From DATEDA01 sp963744255 (GTDB lineage Bacteria; Pseudomonadota; Gammaproteobacteria; Burkholderiales; SG8-39), in assembly GCA_963744255.1 (NCBI GenBank), contig CAVUSZ010000048.1:1-64000 (forward strand): a stretch of DNA of 64,000 nt, read 5' to 3'. The position numbers and the translations under genes were made by a program. The notes below the pieces were generated by a model. That model saw only the letters and a list, made by a program, of their open reading frames with translations. It searched no databases and had not been told where the DNA came from. Below are positions 9,795-19,147 of this stretch, piece by piece; within the stretch, counting starts at the first letter, position 1; the number at the start of each line of letters is the position of its first letter.

Positions 9795-9873
9795 GGTGAA
9801 CGGAGCGCTGCGCCGCGGACCGCGGGGCAGCGCGCTCTCAAGCCGACGATTCGACCGGGGCTGCGGCGACCCG

Positions 9874-10946
9874 TTACTTCTTCCATTCTTCGATTGCCAG
9901 ATCGAGGAGCCCGTTCTTAGCCGAATTGGTAAAGCCGTCGCACTTGAGGGAGACCGGCTGAGAGGGGTACACGAAGTTTCGGAACAGGTTATCGGGATCC
10001 GTCGTCGTCGGCTCGCACACGCCGTCGCGAAGGTTCTGTTCGCTCGGTGAAGCCCATCAAACCCTGAATCACCCCAAGCGCGAGGTGCATTCCCGCGGTG
10101 CTGTCGGACCGGTAATGCAGACCGGCGCGCTCACGGTTGATCGCGATGCGACGCGCCAGCCAGACGAGTTCGCTTTTCACCCCCTGGCCGAACCGCTCCT
10201 TCAGTACCGGGATCTGTAGTAGGACATAGCTGAGGAGATGCGCCTGCGTCGAGTGACCGCTGGGAAATGATGCGTGGCGTGGTGGTCCGAAGGGTACGAG
10301 CAGTCCGGGACACAAGGCCGACGGCCGTACGCGCTTGTACTCGCGCTTGAAATGCATCGCCACGAAATCGCCCGCCTGGAGAGCGAACGCCATGAGCGCG
10401 CGCGTCCGCGGTTTCGTAGTCGGGATCATGTCAATCAAGCTCATGTAGTAAAACAGAACGCCATCCGCCTGGGGAAGTATCTCCGGCAGGTATCGGTCCC
10501 GGTCGTCCTGCATCAGAGCTTGCATGTTCGTGATCTCCTCTTTGATGCCTTGATCCCGACCGGGCTGAGGCAGGGTGTTCCACTCCAAGTCTTAGGGGTC
10601 AACCACTTCTCGAGGTCGTCCCACTTGGGGAAAACTTTTCCCGCAAACTCGATTACCGCCTCCGTTGCAAGCAGCGGAGGATCCCAGTTTGCCTCCGCGT
10701 ACGTCCGGAGCTTTGTTCCTCATAAGTGCTTTGGATGTGTTGCGGCAGGTCGGGATGGCCGTCCTTGTCCGGCGTGTAATCGAGCGCCCACGGCTTGTAC
10801 CCCAGCTCGACCGGGGTGTTGCCCATCGCGTTCCCCGCGCCCGCACCGGCTCCAGCCCCTGCACCCGCCCCTGCACCTGCCCCCGCACCCGCGCCTGCAC
10901 CTGCACCCGCACCTGCACCCGCACCTGCACCCGCACCTGCACCCAT
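9874..10946 (-). pseudogene. PAP2 superfamily / vanadium haloperoxidase-like phosphatase with Gly-Ala N-terminal tract (three frameshifts)
   Basis: Four frame segments join in order on the minus strand. First is a (Gly-Ala) tract from the ATG at 10946, then GNTPVELGYKPWALDYTPDK. After a shift near 10700 comes EANWDPPLLATEAVIEFAGK. After a shift near 10585 comes WNTLPQPGRDQGIKEEI and the core domain. After a shift near 10040 comes NLRDGVCEPTTTDPDN, ending in LAIEEWKK at 9874. The core has all three PAP2 motifs: K-x6-RP (KREYKRVRP), FPSGHST, and R-x5-H-x3-D (RERAGLHYRSD). These form the phosphate or vanadate pocket. A GGGGGAG ribosome site precedes the ATG. Every segment is well formed, which argues for indel errors. 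Joined length is about 355 residues. No signal peptide is seen. Confidence 0.68.
10833..10943 (-). repeat. Gly-Ala coding minisatellite (37 residues, 6/12-base units)
   Basis: Directly after the start codon of the PAP2 gene, 111 bases encode 37 strictly alternating Gly and Ala residues. On the plus strand the most regular part is a tandem of GCACCTGCACCC units (about 10898-10943), which decays towards 10833 into GCCCC/GCGCC variants. It is a slippage-prone low-complexity tract; copy number may vary between strains or be misassembled. Confidence 0.85.
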
Positions 10947-11046
10947 GATCAGACTCCCCCTCTGCTGTCAGCACCGGACCCCGGTGCTGGTTCGCGATGA
11001 ATAGATGGTGACCGCTACCCTGCGACGCTGTGCGCCCCAATTGCAC

Positions 11047-12988
11047 TCAATCCGGCAGGCCCGCCGCGCGCAAGCCGGACACGTACCGATCCAGGTTCTC
11101 CTGCGGCCGAAGCGGATACCAACTCGCCAGCGTCGAGACCGAGAAGCCCGGTTCAAGGGTCAGAAGCTCCTTGCCAGCCTCCCGCGCCTCGCCGAGCCGG
11201 CCAGCGTTCGCGAGTGCCGCCACGAGGTGCCGATGGCCGGGTAGGAACCGGGGATTGACGCGGAGCGTCTTGCGCAACCAAACGACCGCCTCGTTGTAGC
11301 GGTGCAACACGAACTCGGCCATTCCTGCGCCCACCAGGAAGAAGTAGCTGAAAGGATCGAAGGGGCTCAGGCGCCAGGCGCGGCGAAACCGCTGCAGCGC
11401 TTCCTCGCCCTCGCCAAGGTAGCCATACGTGATGCCGCTCATCCCCCACGCAAAGGCCGAGTTCTCGTTGAGCTCTAGCGCGCGGTCGTAGAGCTGCACG
11501 GCCAGCTCGAGCTCCTTGTGTAGGAACGCATGGACGTGCGCGGCTACCGCGAGCACGAACGCGTCCTTCAGATCCGCGTCCATCGCCCTCTTGACGTTAG
11601 CGCGCGCCTCGGTGGCGTCCCCCAAGACGTTCTTGGAATCCCCCTCGCCGACGCTCAGGACATAGAGCCATGCCTTGTACGCGTAGGCCCGCGCATAGTT
11701 GGCGTCGAGCTCGATGGCACGATCGATATAGGCCGCCGCTTCCAGTCGGGTCTCCGCATGGAACGCATGAATGGCGGGCAAGGCGCGCATCAAGCAGTCG
11801 TACGCGTCGAGGCTTTCGGTCGGCTTGGTGCGCACGCGCTCCGACTCCGCTTCGTACACTTGCGGCTCGATCGTTGCGACGACGTTCGACGCGATCCGGT
11901 CCTGGAACTCGAATAGATCGTCTGTTGCGCCGTCGTACCTCTCGGCCCAGATGGTCCGCATCCGTGGCGCATCGATCAGCTCGGCGGATATCCGCAGCCG
12001 CGAGTCCACGCGGCGCACACTGCCTTCGACGATGTAGCGGACTCCGAGCTGCGCGGCGATTTCGCGCGGGTTCGATCGCTCGTCGCGGTAGCGCAGGGTC
12101 GAGTCGCGTGCGATGACGTACAGGGAACGGCCGCGTGACAGTGCCGTGATGATGTCCTCCGTCATGCCTTCGCCGAAATAGTCGTCCTTAGGCTCGCCAC
12201 TGAGATTCCGGAACGGCAGCACCGCGATCCAGGGACGGTTGCTCCATCCGAGATACGGCGCAGGAGCGGTTCCAGTTCGGCCGCCGGCCTCGACCCGGCC
12301 CAGACGATACACGCGCACCGGGCGGCGGATGTTCTTTAGTTCGTGCTCGCCCAGATCGACGAACTCGATCGAGACCTTGTTCCAGACGAACCCGTACACC
12401 GCCCCGGTCAACAGCGTATCGCCGGGCTTCCCAAGCTGCTGGATGCGTGCGGCGATGTTCACGCCGTCGCCGTGCAGCTCGTTCCCGTCCACGATGACAT
12501 CTTCGACGTTGATGCCGATGCGCAGCTGCAAGGGTGGCGAGTGATCGTGCGCTGTCCTGGGACTCGGCTATGCCGCGCTGCACGTCGTGAGCCCAGCGAA
12601 TCGCGGCGACCGCGCTGCTGAACTCCACGAACAGCTCGTCGCCTTTCTCGCGCACTAGGCGCCCGCAGTATTCCGCGATCTTCGGCTCAAGGAAATCGCG
12701 CCGAAGGGACTTCCATCTGATCGTCGTCTGGACGTCATCGCGCCCGACCAGCGCGGAGAAGCCCGCGACATCGGCGAAGGCTACGGCGGCCAGCCGGCGC
12801 TCGACGTTCGGCGCTGCGAGCCGCTCCGTATTCGGGTTACCGTCGGGCGCGCCCACCAAGGATCGTCCGTAGTGCCGTGCGGGGGTTCGCTCGGCATTAC
12901 CGTACGATAGCACCTCGTTGTGAATCCCTGCTGCTGTTGAACACGCAGACAGTCGTGGAAGGACGTCGGCGAATGCGGCCTCGAGCAT
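11047..12988 (-). pseudogene. Class III adenylate/guanylate cyclase with TolB-like domain and TPR repeats (single frameshift near 12540)
   Basis: The upstream frame carries the first half of a class III cyclase domain: VERRLAAVAFADVAGFSALVG with the metal-binding Asp, and EKGDELFVEF with the second Asp and substrate Lys. After a one-base shift near 12540 the domain continues as LQLRIGINVEDVIVDGNELHGDGVNIAARIQQL, keeping the transition-state Asn and Arg. A TolB-like segment follows (IAVLPFRNLSGEPKDDYFGEGMTEDI), then about six TPR helices to 11047. It would make cAMP or cGMP, with the C-terminal half sensing protein partners. All catalytic residues survive, so the shift is probably an error. 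The first in-frame ATG is at 12988, but the true start is uncertain and may lie nearer 12899. Confidence 0.75.
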
Positions 12989-13166
12989 GGCTTCGGTGCC
13001 CCGCGCGACGATGTACGCTTGAGGCCCCGCCGGACGACTATGCCCACCGTCGGACGTTGTGGGAATCGGCCCGATGGATTAGAGAGCAGCTCTAAGGCGC
13101 GGCGTGGACAGCGTCCAATTCGCGACGGTCGGTATCGGCGCCGGAGCCCGTGAGATACCTTTCGCT

Positions 13167-13343
13167 CTAAGGAATCGCGCGCGCTGCCTCTATCGCCGCC
13201 CGTACCCGCCCCGCGTCCCCGCCCTCTTTCATCAGCAGCAGCGCCAGCCGCGCGAGGAAAAGCGGCTGCTTCGCCTCGCCGAGCTCGGTCATCGCGTCGC
13301 AGGCGCGTGTGTAGACGTCGTCTAATTCCTGGTCAGTAAGCAT
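13167..13343 (-). CDS. DUF2783 domain-containing small protein
   Basis: A 58-residue protein starting MLTDQELDDVYTRACDAM and ending AIEAARAIP, predicted all-helical. The pattern LARLALLLMKEGGDAGRVRAAIEAA is what I associate with DUF2783, a family found beside flavin aromatic hydroxylases. Its function is unknown. Its start lies inside the last codons of the monooxygenase gene (11-base overlap), so the two are translationally coupled. A roughly 180-base gap downstream, to the cyclase gene, holds only a weak TTAGAG/CTCTAA hairpin (13079-13095). Confidence 0.75.
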   Translation of the reverse strand: MLTDQELDDVYTRACDAMTELGEAKQPLFLARLALLLMKEGGDAGRVRAAIEAARAIP

Positions 13344-15005
13344 CAGGTAAGCCCCATTCCAGTGCGCGCTGCACCGCGCCGCGGATCGAATCCGCCCGTG
13401 CTTCGCGCCAGCGCCCGGCGACGTGGCCGTCGGGACGTACGACATAGCATGCCCCTAGGGCGGCGCCGTAGAGAGGGAAGAGCCGGCCGGTGGCATCCCA
13501 CGCGTCTGCGCCGGCGGTTCTTTGCGGCGCGATCCATAGCACCGATAGCGGCAGTTCGCGGAGTCCGGCAAGCGCCGGCCGAGGTTCGTCCGGGGTGAGG
13601 CACAGCGCGGTGTAGCCGGGACCTAGCAGCTCGGTAACGTATCGCGGGCCTGTCGAAGTCTCGATCGGACATTCCGCGAGCACGGCGCCCGGTACCGGCC
13701 CCGCCGGAAGCGTGTCCGAATCGGCCGCGTTGAGCGGCGAGTCGGCGAAGGTAATCGCGCTCGTCTGCCGCGGGTTGATCAGCGTCGCGAAGAACGGATC
13801 CTTCGTCGCGAGCCCCAGCGCGGCCTCGCGCATCAGCTGGAACGCGCGCGACGGCGGCGCCATGAACTCGGTCGACTTCGACGCGTGGCGGATGTTCTCG
13901 CGCGCGGCGAACACGCGCTCGCTCGAATAGGAGTCAAGCAGCGTCACAGGCGAGCGGCCCTGCGCCACCCACGCGAGCTTCCAGGCGAGGTTGTGCGTAT
14001 CGTCGATCCCGGAGTTCATACCGCGCACGCCGAAGATCGGCACGAGATGCGCGGCGTCGCCGGCGAACAGCACGCGGCCGTGGTTGTAGCGCTCGAGCGT
14101 CAGGCAGTTCGCGCGGTAGGCGCTGATCCACACCGGCGTCCAGTCGTCGCGCTCGCCGATCCATTCGAGGTGGCTGCGCACGCGCGGCAGCACGTTCTCC
14201 GGCTTCACCGCCTCGTCCGGATCCTCGTCGTCGCGCAGCTGGTAGTCCACCCGCCAAATGTCACGCGGCTGGCGGTGCATGAGGATGGTCGATCCGGGGT
14301 TCGACGGCGGATCGAACCAGGCGCGGCGCTCGGTCGGGTAGTCGGACTTCAGGTGGATGTCGACGATGATGTAGGTGCCGTCGTAGGTCGAGCCGGAGAA
14401 GCTGAGCCCAGCGCCTGGCGCACCGCCGAGCGGGCGCCGTCGCAGGCGACCAGCCAGTCGGCGCGCAGCCGGTAGGGCCCCTGCGGCGTCTCGAGAGCGA
14501 GCTCCATGCTGTCGTCGCCGCGCTCTAGGTCCGGGAGCGTCGTCTGCCAGCGGATCTCGACGAGCTCGGACGCTCGGCGCGGTCGGCGAGGAGCTGCTCG
14601 CACATGCACTGCTCGAGGTTCACCATCGGCGCGAACCGCTGGTTCTCGTCCATCGGCATCTGCAGCCGGTATACCGGCACGTCGCGGTAGTAGCTCGTCC
14701 CCGCGGTCCACGGCAGCGCCTCGCCGAGGACGTCCCGCGCCACGCCGAGCTGGTCGAAGATCTCCAAGCTGCGGCGCGAGATGCAGGCGGCGCGGCTGCC
14801 GTAGGAGACGGCGTCGTCGGCCTCGATCACCACCGAGCGCACGCCGTGACGCGCGAGGCCGAGCGCGAGCGAGAGCCCGATCGGCCCGCCGCCGACGATC
14901 GCGACCGGATGGCGAACCGGGTCGGCGCCGTCGTCGAGCTGCGGGCCGCCGGAGCGGGTAGCGCCGGTACTCGAAATACTCGTGGTAGTCCGGCGACGCG
15001 CTCAC
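13333..15005 (-). pseudogene. FAD-dependent aromatic-ring hydroxylase, MhpA/PheA type (three frameshifts)
   Basis: Segments from four frames join into a roughly 556-residue flavoprotein monooxygenase. GTG at 15005 opens SPDYHEYFEYRRYP. After a shift near 14950 comes the FAD-binding AIVGGGPIGLSLALGLARHG and VVIEADD. After a shift near 14570 comes ELVEIRWQT with the DG motif LVACDGARSAVRQAL. After a shift near 14407 comes GLSFSGSTYDGTYIIVDIHL and then GRVLFAGDAAHLVPIFGVRGMNSG. The C-terminal 150 residues are the thioredoxin-like domain of the phenol hydroxylase group. The shift at 14407 is one missing G in a GGGG run. The start overlaps the stop of the next flavin hydroxylase (GTGA). The probable substrate is a phenolic acid. 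Confidence 0.78.
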
Positions 15006-16183
15006 TCGTGAATCCGGATGCCGCGGTACAGCCAGTCGGCTTCCCACAGGTCGTCCGGCGAGCGCTTCGCAAGCAGCTCGTTGCGCAGCATTCGCGCGCC
15101 GCCGCCCGCATGGATGTACGCGCCGAAGAACCGCGCCGAGAGCACCACCCGCGCGGTCCGGTTCATGCGCTGCGCCTGGTAGGCGAGGAACGCGGCGCTG
15201 AAGTCGTCGCCGTGGCGGTCGACCTCGGCAGCGAGGACGAAGGCGTCCTCGATCGCCATGCACGCGCCCTGCGCGAGATATTGCAGCGTCGGGTGCGCCG
15301 CGTCGCCGAGCAGCGTGACGCGGCCCTTCGTCCAGTTGGTGACTGGATCGCGGTCGTGGAGCACCCAGTTCCGCTCGCGCGAGACGTAGCGGAGCATCTC
15401 GCGCACGCGCGGTGTGCATTGGGCGAAGATCTCTTCCAGCTCCGCGGGGTCACCCGGGTTCGGTTCGCCGCGCTTGAAGCGCGCGCTCTCGATCGTCGCC
15501 ACGTTGTTCATCACCGTCCCGCCGCGCAGGCGATACTGCACGAGGTGCAGGTTGTGGCCGATGTAGATCACCATCGAGTCGAGGTGGCTGCGATCGATGA
15601 TCTCGTCGATCGGCACGAGACCGCGGTAGACGAAGTGGCCGGCGAGACGCGGCACGCCGTCGCCGATCACCGCGCTCCGGGTCGGGGACCAGAGGCCGTC
15701 GGCGCCGACGAGCGCCGCGCCCTCGTACTCCGACCCGTCCTCGCAGGCGACGAGGACGCGGTCGCCGTGCTGCTCGAAACGCGCGAGGCCCTTGGACGCC
15801 TCGAGAGCGATCTCCTCGCGCTGGCGGCAGGCCTCGAGGATGGAGCCGTGCAGGTCGCGGCGGTGCACGACGAAATACGGGTACCTGAACCGCGCCCGGA
15901 AACTGGGGCCGAGGTTGATCCGCGAGAGCTCGTCTCCGGTGATCGCGTCGGCGAGCACGAGCGCGTCGGGGTAGACGACATGCGGCGCCATGCGCGCGAA
16001 GACGCCAAGGCGCTCGAGGATCGGATACACGTTCGGCCCCATCTGGATGCCGTAGCCGATCTCGCCGAACTCGGACGCCTTCTCGAGCACCCGCACCCGG
16101 CGGCCCTTGAGCGCCAGGGCGAGCGCGACCGAGAGCCCGCCGATACCGCCGCCCGCAACGAGGATCTCCGGTTGCGCAGCCAT
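15002..16183 (-). CDS. FAD-dependent monooxygenase, 3-hydroxybenzoate 6-hydroxylase-like
   Basis: A 393-residue single-component flavin hydroxylase of the salicylate/3-hydroxybenzoate group. ILVAGGGIGGLSVALALALKG is the GxGxxG ADP-binding site, VGADGLWSPTR the DG motif, and GRVTLLGDAAHPTLQYLAQGACMAIEDA the GD motif that closes over FAD. EIGYGIQMGPNVYPIL resembles gentisate-forming 3-hydroxybenzoate 6-hydroxylases. Such enzymes use NADH and O2. The ATG at 16183 is eight bases past the DctM stop; its own stop overlaps the GTG of the second hydroxylase. The order TRAP importer, then two hydroxylases, suggests uptake and ring hydroxylation of an aromatic acid. 6-Hydroxynicotinate 3-monooxygenase is an alternative. 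Confidence 0.83.
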   Translation of the reverse strand: MAAQPEILVAGGGIGGLSVALALALKGRRVRVLEKASEFGEIGYGIQMGPNVYPILERLGVFARMAPHVVYPDALVLADAITGDELSRINLGPSFRARFRYPYFVVHRRDLHGSILEACRQREEIALEASKGLARFEQHGDRVLVACEDGSEYEGAALVGADGLWSPTRSAVIGDGVPRLAGHFVYRGLVPIDEIIDRSHLDSMVIYIGHNLHLVQYRLRGGTVMNNVATIESARFKRGEPNPGDPAELEEIFAQCTPRVREMLRYVSRERNWVLHDRDPVTNWTKGRVTLLGDAAHPTLQYLAQGACMAIEDAFVLAAEVDRHGDDFSAAFLAYQAQRMNRTARVVLSARFFGAYIHAGGGARMLRNELLAKRSPDDLWEADWLYRGIRIHE

Positions 16184-16191
16184 CGCCTACG

Positions 16192-17496
16192 TTACATCCT
16201 GAGGACCGCGGGCAGCCAGGATGCGAGCTGGGGCACCGCGATCAGCAGCCCGACCAGCAGGAAGTCCGCGGCGAGGAACGGCAGCGTGCCGCGGTAGATG
16301 CGCGCGACGGGGATGTCCGGATTCTGCGCCTGGATCACGAACACGGTCATGCCGGTCGGCGGGCTGATCAGGCCGATCGTGCACATCACGGTCACGAAGA
16401 TCCCGAACCAGATCCCGTCGTAGCCGATGCCGAGAACGAGCGGCAGCGTGACCGGGACGGTGATCAGGATCGTGCTCACCTCGTCGAGGAATGTTCCGAG
16501 CAGAAGGTAGAGGGCCATGACGGCGAGCAGTATCCAGACGGGCGCGAGGCCGGCCGCCTGCACCCAGCTCGCGAGCTCGTTCGGGAATCGGGTGAGGACG
16601 ATGAACCGCGAGAAGATGAAGGCTCCGACCACGATGAAAAAGATCGCCGCCGTGGTGTACACCGTCTCCAGGACCGCTTCGACCAAACCTCGCCAGCGCA
16701 TCGCGCCGCTGCCGAAGGCGATGACGATCGCCGCGAACGCCGCAACGGCCGCAGCCTCCGTGGGCGAGAACCAGCCGAGGTAGATCCCGAACACGGCGAA
16801 GAAAAACAGCACCGCAAGCTTCCACATTCCGATCGCAGCGGCGAGACGCTCCGTGAGCTTCATCGCCGCCACCTTTGGCACCCAAGCCGGTCGCACCCAG
16901 GCGACGCCGAAGACGGCAAGTACGTAGAGCGCGGCGAGCACGAAGCCGGGGATGAACGCGGCGGCATAGAGCTTTGGCAGTGACTGCTCGGCCGCAATGG
17001 CGTAGATCGCGAGCAGGACGGACGGCGGGATGAGCACGTCGAGCGTGCCGGCCGACGCGACTGCGCCCGCCGCGAAGGCGGAGTCGTATCCGTGCCGGCG
17101 CATCTCCGGAATCGCCACCTTCGAAAAGGTCGCTGCGGTCGCGATCGACGAACCGCAGATCGCGCCGAAGAGCGCGCAGGAACCGATCGTCGCGTTGGCG
17201 AGCGCCCCGCGAACGCCGGAGAACAGTCCGTTTGCCGCCTCGAAGAGCTCCTTCGCCATGTTGGCCCGCGACGCGACCGCGCCCATCAGAATGAAAAGCG
17301 GGATCACCGAGAGCGAATAGGCGCTCGCCAGCGTGAACGGGACCGTGCCGAACATCTTCAGCGCGGTCGACCAGCCGTCGATCGCAGCGTAGCCGGCGAG
17401 GCCGGTCGTCGCGAGCGCGAGCCCGATCGGCACGCGCAGAAAGATGAGCGCGAGCAGGCCCAGGACGCCGAGGATCCCGATCGCGCCGACGCTCAT
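16192..17496 (-). CDS. TRAP transporter large permease (DctM family)
   Basis: A 434-residue integral membrane protein with about 12 hydrophobic segments. It has the DctM signatures IPLFILMGAVASRANMA, GAICGSSIATAATF, AGTLDVLIPPSVLLAIYAI and GLISPPTGMTVFVIQ. It forms the Na+-driven translocation unit of a tripartite ATP-independent periplasmic transporter. The ATG at 17496 overlaps the TGA of the small permease (ATGA). The cargo is probably an organic or aromatic acid, judging from the two flavin hydroxylases immediately downstream in the same operon. Confidence 0.92.
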   Translation of the reverse strand: MSVGAIGILGVLGLLALIFLRVPIGLALATTGLAGYAAIDGWSTALKMFGTVPFTLASAYSLSVIPLFILMGAVASRANMAKELFEAANGLFSGVRGALANATIGSCALFGAICGSSIATAATFSKVAIPEMRRHGYDSAFAAGAVASAGTLDVLIPPSVLLAIYAIAAEQSLPKLYAAAFIPGFVLAALYVLAVFGVAWVRPAWVPKVAAMKLTERLAAAIGMWKLAVLFFFAVFGIYLGWFSPTEAAAVAAFAAIVIAFGSGAMRWRGLVEAVLETVYTTAAIFFIVVGAFIFSRFIVLTRFPNELASWVQAAGLAPVWILLAVMALYLLLGTFLDEVSTILITVPVTLPLVLGIGYDGIWFGIFVTVMCTIGLISPPTGMTVFVIQAQNPDIPVARIYRGTLPFLAADFLLVGLLIAVPQLASWLPAVLRM

Positions 17497-17990
17497 GGGC
17501 TCCGGTCCCGGGGCGGCACCATCACGAGCGCCGCGACGCCCGAGCCGATAACACCGGCGAGCACCGGGATCCAGTAGAGGATCCTCGGCAGCGCAAGATC
17601 GGAGGTGACGTCGCCGAATGCGAGCGAGTCCTCGGCGACGAGCCACGACTGCCAGCCCATCACCGCCAGCACGACGACGGCGAGCACGGCGGCTGCGCAC
17701 TTGAGCAGCGGCACCCGCAGCGGCGCAAAGCCGTCGATGATGTCGACGACCAGGTGCTCGTTGCGCAGGAAGCTCGCGGGCAGAGCGAGGAAGAAAGTGC
17801 ACGTCAGCGCGAGCTCGACGAGCTCGACGACGCCGCGGATCGGCGTGTTCAGCAACGTTCGCAAGACCACGTCCGCGACCGTGAGCAGCATCATCGCCAC
17901 GAGGAATCCGGCCGCGACCCAGCCGCAGAGCTTCGCTGCCGTGCCGCGCCAGTCGCGCGGATCCGCCCCGCTCTCGTGCCAGTCTTTCAT
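17493..17990 (-). CDS. TRAP transporter small permease (DctQ family)
   Basis: A 165-residue membrane protein with four predicted transmembrane helices. It has the DctQ features VADVVLRTLLNTPIRGVVELVEL and FLRNEHLVVDIIDGF. It pairs with DctM to form the membrane part of the TRAP importer. The start is ATG 17990. The gene for the receptor lies 63 bases upstream, with a strong hairpin between them. The end overlaps the large permease start by four bases. Confidence 0.9.
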   Translation of the reverse strand: MKDWHESGADPRDWRGTAAKLCGWVAAGFLVAMMLLTVADVVLRTLLNTPIRGVVELVELALTCTFFLALPASFLRNEHLVVDIIDGFAPLRVPLLKCAAAVLAVVVLAVMGWQSWLVAEDSLAFGDVTSDLALPRILYWIPVLAGVIGSGVAALVMVPPRDRSP

Positions 17991-18000
17991 CCGCCTGACG

Positions 18001-18029
18001 TGACAGGCGGCCTCAGCGGCCGCCTGTCA
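18001..18029 (-). terminator. Strong hairpin between TRAP receptor and permease genes (partial terminator or mRNA stabiliser)
   Basis: A perfect 12-base stem TGACAGGCGGCC / GGCCGCCTGTCA closes a five-base loop. It lies 24 bases after the receptor stop (18054) and 11 bases before the small permease start (17990). On the minus strand no U-run follows, so full termination is unlikely. Attenuation or protection of the receptor mRNA 3' end would give more receptor than permease. Confidence 0.6.
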
Positions 18030-18053
18030 TGGGGAATTCGTACCCAGCACTCC

Positions 18054-19097
18054 CTACTGCCAGAAGTTCTTCGACGTCTTCGCGTGCTTGTCGGCGAGCG
18101 AGCGCATCCGCTCGTACACTGCCCGCGCCGGAAGCCCCTTGTCGTCGAGCTCCTTGATCCGCGTGAACGTGACCTGGCTCCCGATGCGGCGGAACTTCGC
18201 GTCCTCCTCCGGCGAGAGCTTGAACGCCTCTGCGCCGCCCTCCACGATCGCTTTCTTGCCGGTCACGTCGAGCGCGTCCCAGGCTTCGCCGATTTCCTTC
18301 TCCTTGCCGGTCGTCGTATCGGTGACGAGCTTCTGGAGATCGGGCGGCAGCTTCGCGTAGAAGTCCGGGTTCATCGCCAGACCGAAGCTCGCGACGTAGG
18401 AGTACATCTCGGTCGAGTACTTCAGGATGCCGCCCATCTTGAAGGCGATACCGGCCCCGCCGTAGTCGATGAACACGCCGTCGATCGTGCCCTTCTGCAG
18501 CTGCTCGACCTGCTCGGTCGGCTGCACGCCCACCGGCGTTCCGCCCAGCGCCGCGACGAACTCGCGGATGGTGGGCGTAGCGAAGCGAATGCGCATGCCC
18601 TTCATGTCATCGGCCGTGCGGATCGGCTTCTTGGTGGTGTGCACGTTGCCCGGCTGGTGGGTGAACAGGATCAGCACTTTCACGCCCCGGTGTTCGGCGT
18701 CGAGGTACTTCGCGCGCAGCTCGGCATCATTGAGGACCTTGGTGCCGATCTCCGCGCTGCCGAGGAGATACGGCAGGTTGCTCAGCTCGGTGAGGGGAAA
18801 CCGTCCCGGCGTTCCCCCGTGGAGGAACCAGGCGGCATCCGCCTGGCCGGTGCGGGCGAAGTCGTAGTGCTGCGGCGTCGGCCCCATCTGCGCGCCGGGA
18901 AAGCGCTTGACGACGATGCGGCCGTTCGACCGCTTCTCCAGGTTCTCCGACCACGCGATCAGCCACTTCGACATCGCGTGCTGGTCGCCGACGAAGTAGG
19001 CGAGCTTCATCTCGTACTTCTGCTGCGCCTGGGCGACGGCGGCGAGGCCTGCGGCAAGTGCCGCGCCGGCGAGCCAACGGAGCAACTGGGATTTCAT
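18054..19097 (-). CDS. TRAP transporter substrate-binding protein (DctP family)
   Basis: A 347-residue periplasmic receptor. The Sec signal peptide ends near AQAQQ at about residue 25. The mature protein shows DctP features: the LIAWSENLEKRSNGRIVVKRFPGAQMG region, the central MKGMRIRFATPTIREFVAALGGTPV stretch that includes the family Arg expected to pair with the ligand carboxylate, and LQKGTIDGVFIDYGG. It captures a carboxylate-bearing solute for DctQM encoded just downstream. The ATG at 19097 follows a GAGGAAG ribosome site. Next upstream in the same direction is the VOC gene, 50 bases away. Confidence 0.9.
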   Translation of the reverse strand: MKSQLLRWLAGAALAAGLAAVAQAQQKYEMKLAYFVGDQHAMSKWLIAWSENLEKRSNGRIVVKRFPGAQMGPTPQHYDFARTGQADAAWFLHGGTPGRFPLTELSNLPYLLGSAEIGTKVLNDAELRAKYLDAEHRGVKVLILFTHQPGNVHTTKKPIRTADDMKGMRIRFATPTIREFVAALGGTPVGVQPTEQVEQLQKGTIDGVFIDYGGAGIAFKMGGILKYSTEMYSYVASFGLAMNPDFYAKLPPDLQKLVTDTTTGKEKEIGEAWDALDVTGKKAIVEGGAEAFKLSPEEDAKFRRIGSQVTFTRIKELDDKGLPARAVYERMRSLADKHAKTSKNFWQ

Positions 19098-19147
19098 CGC
19101 TTCCTCCTCGTGCAGCGCCGATCATAGGCGGGCGCCGGCGGCATTCC

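Noticed and set aside
10833..10943. Direct repeats that might be a CRISPR array
   Set aside because: Units of 6-12 bases with no spacers, in frame within a coding sequence and encoding Gly-Ala.
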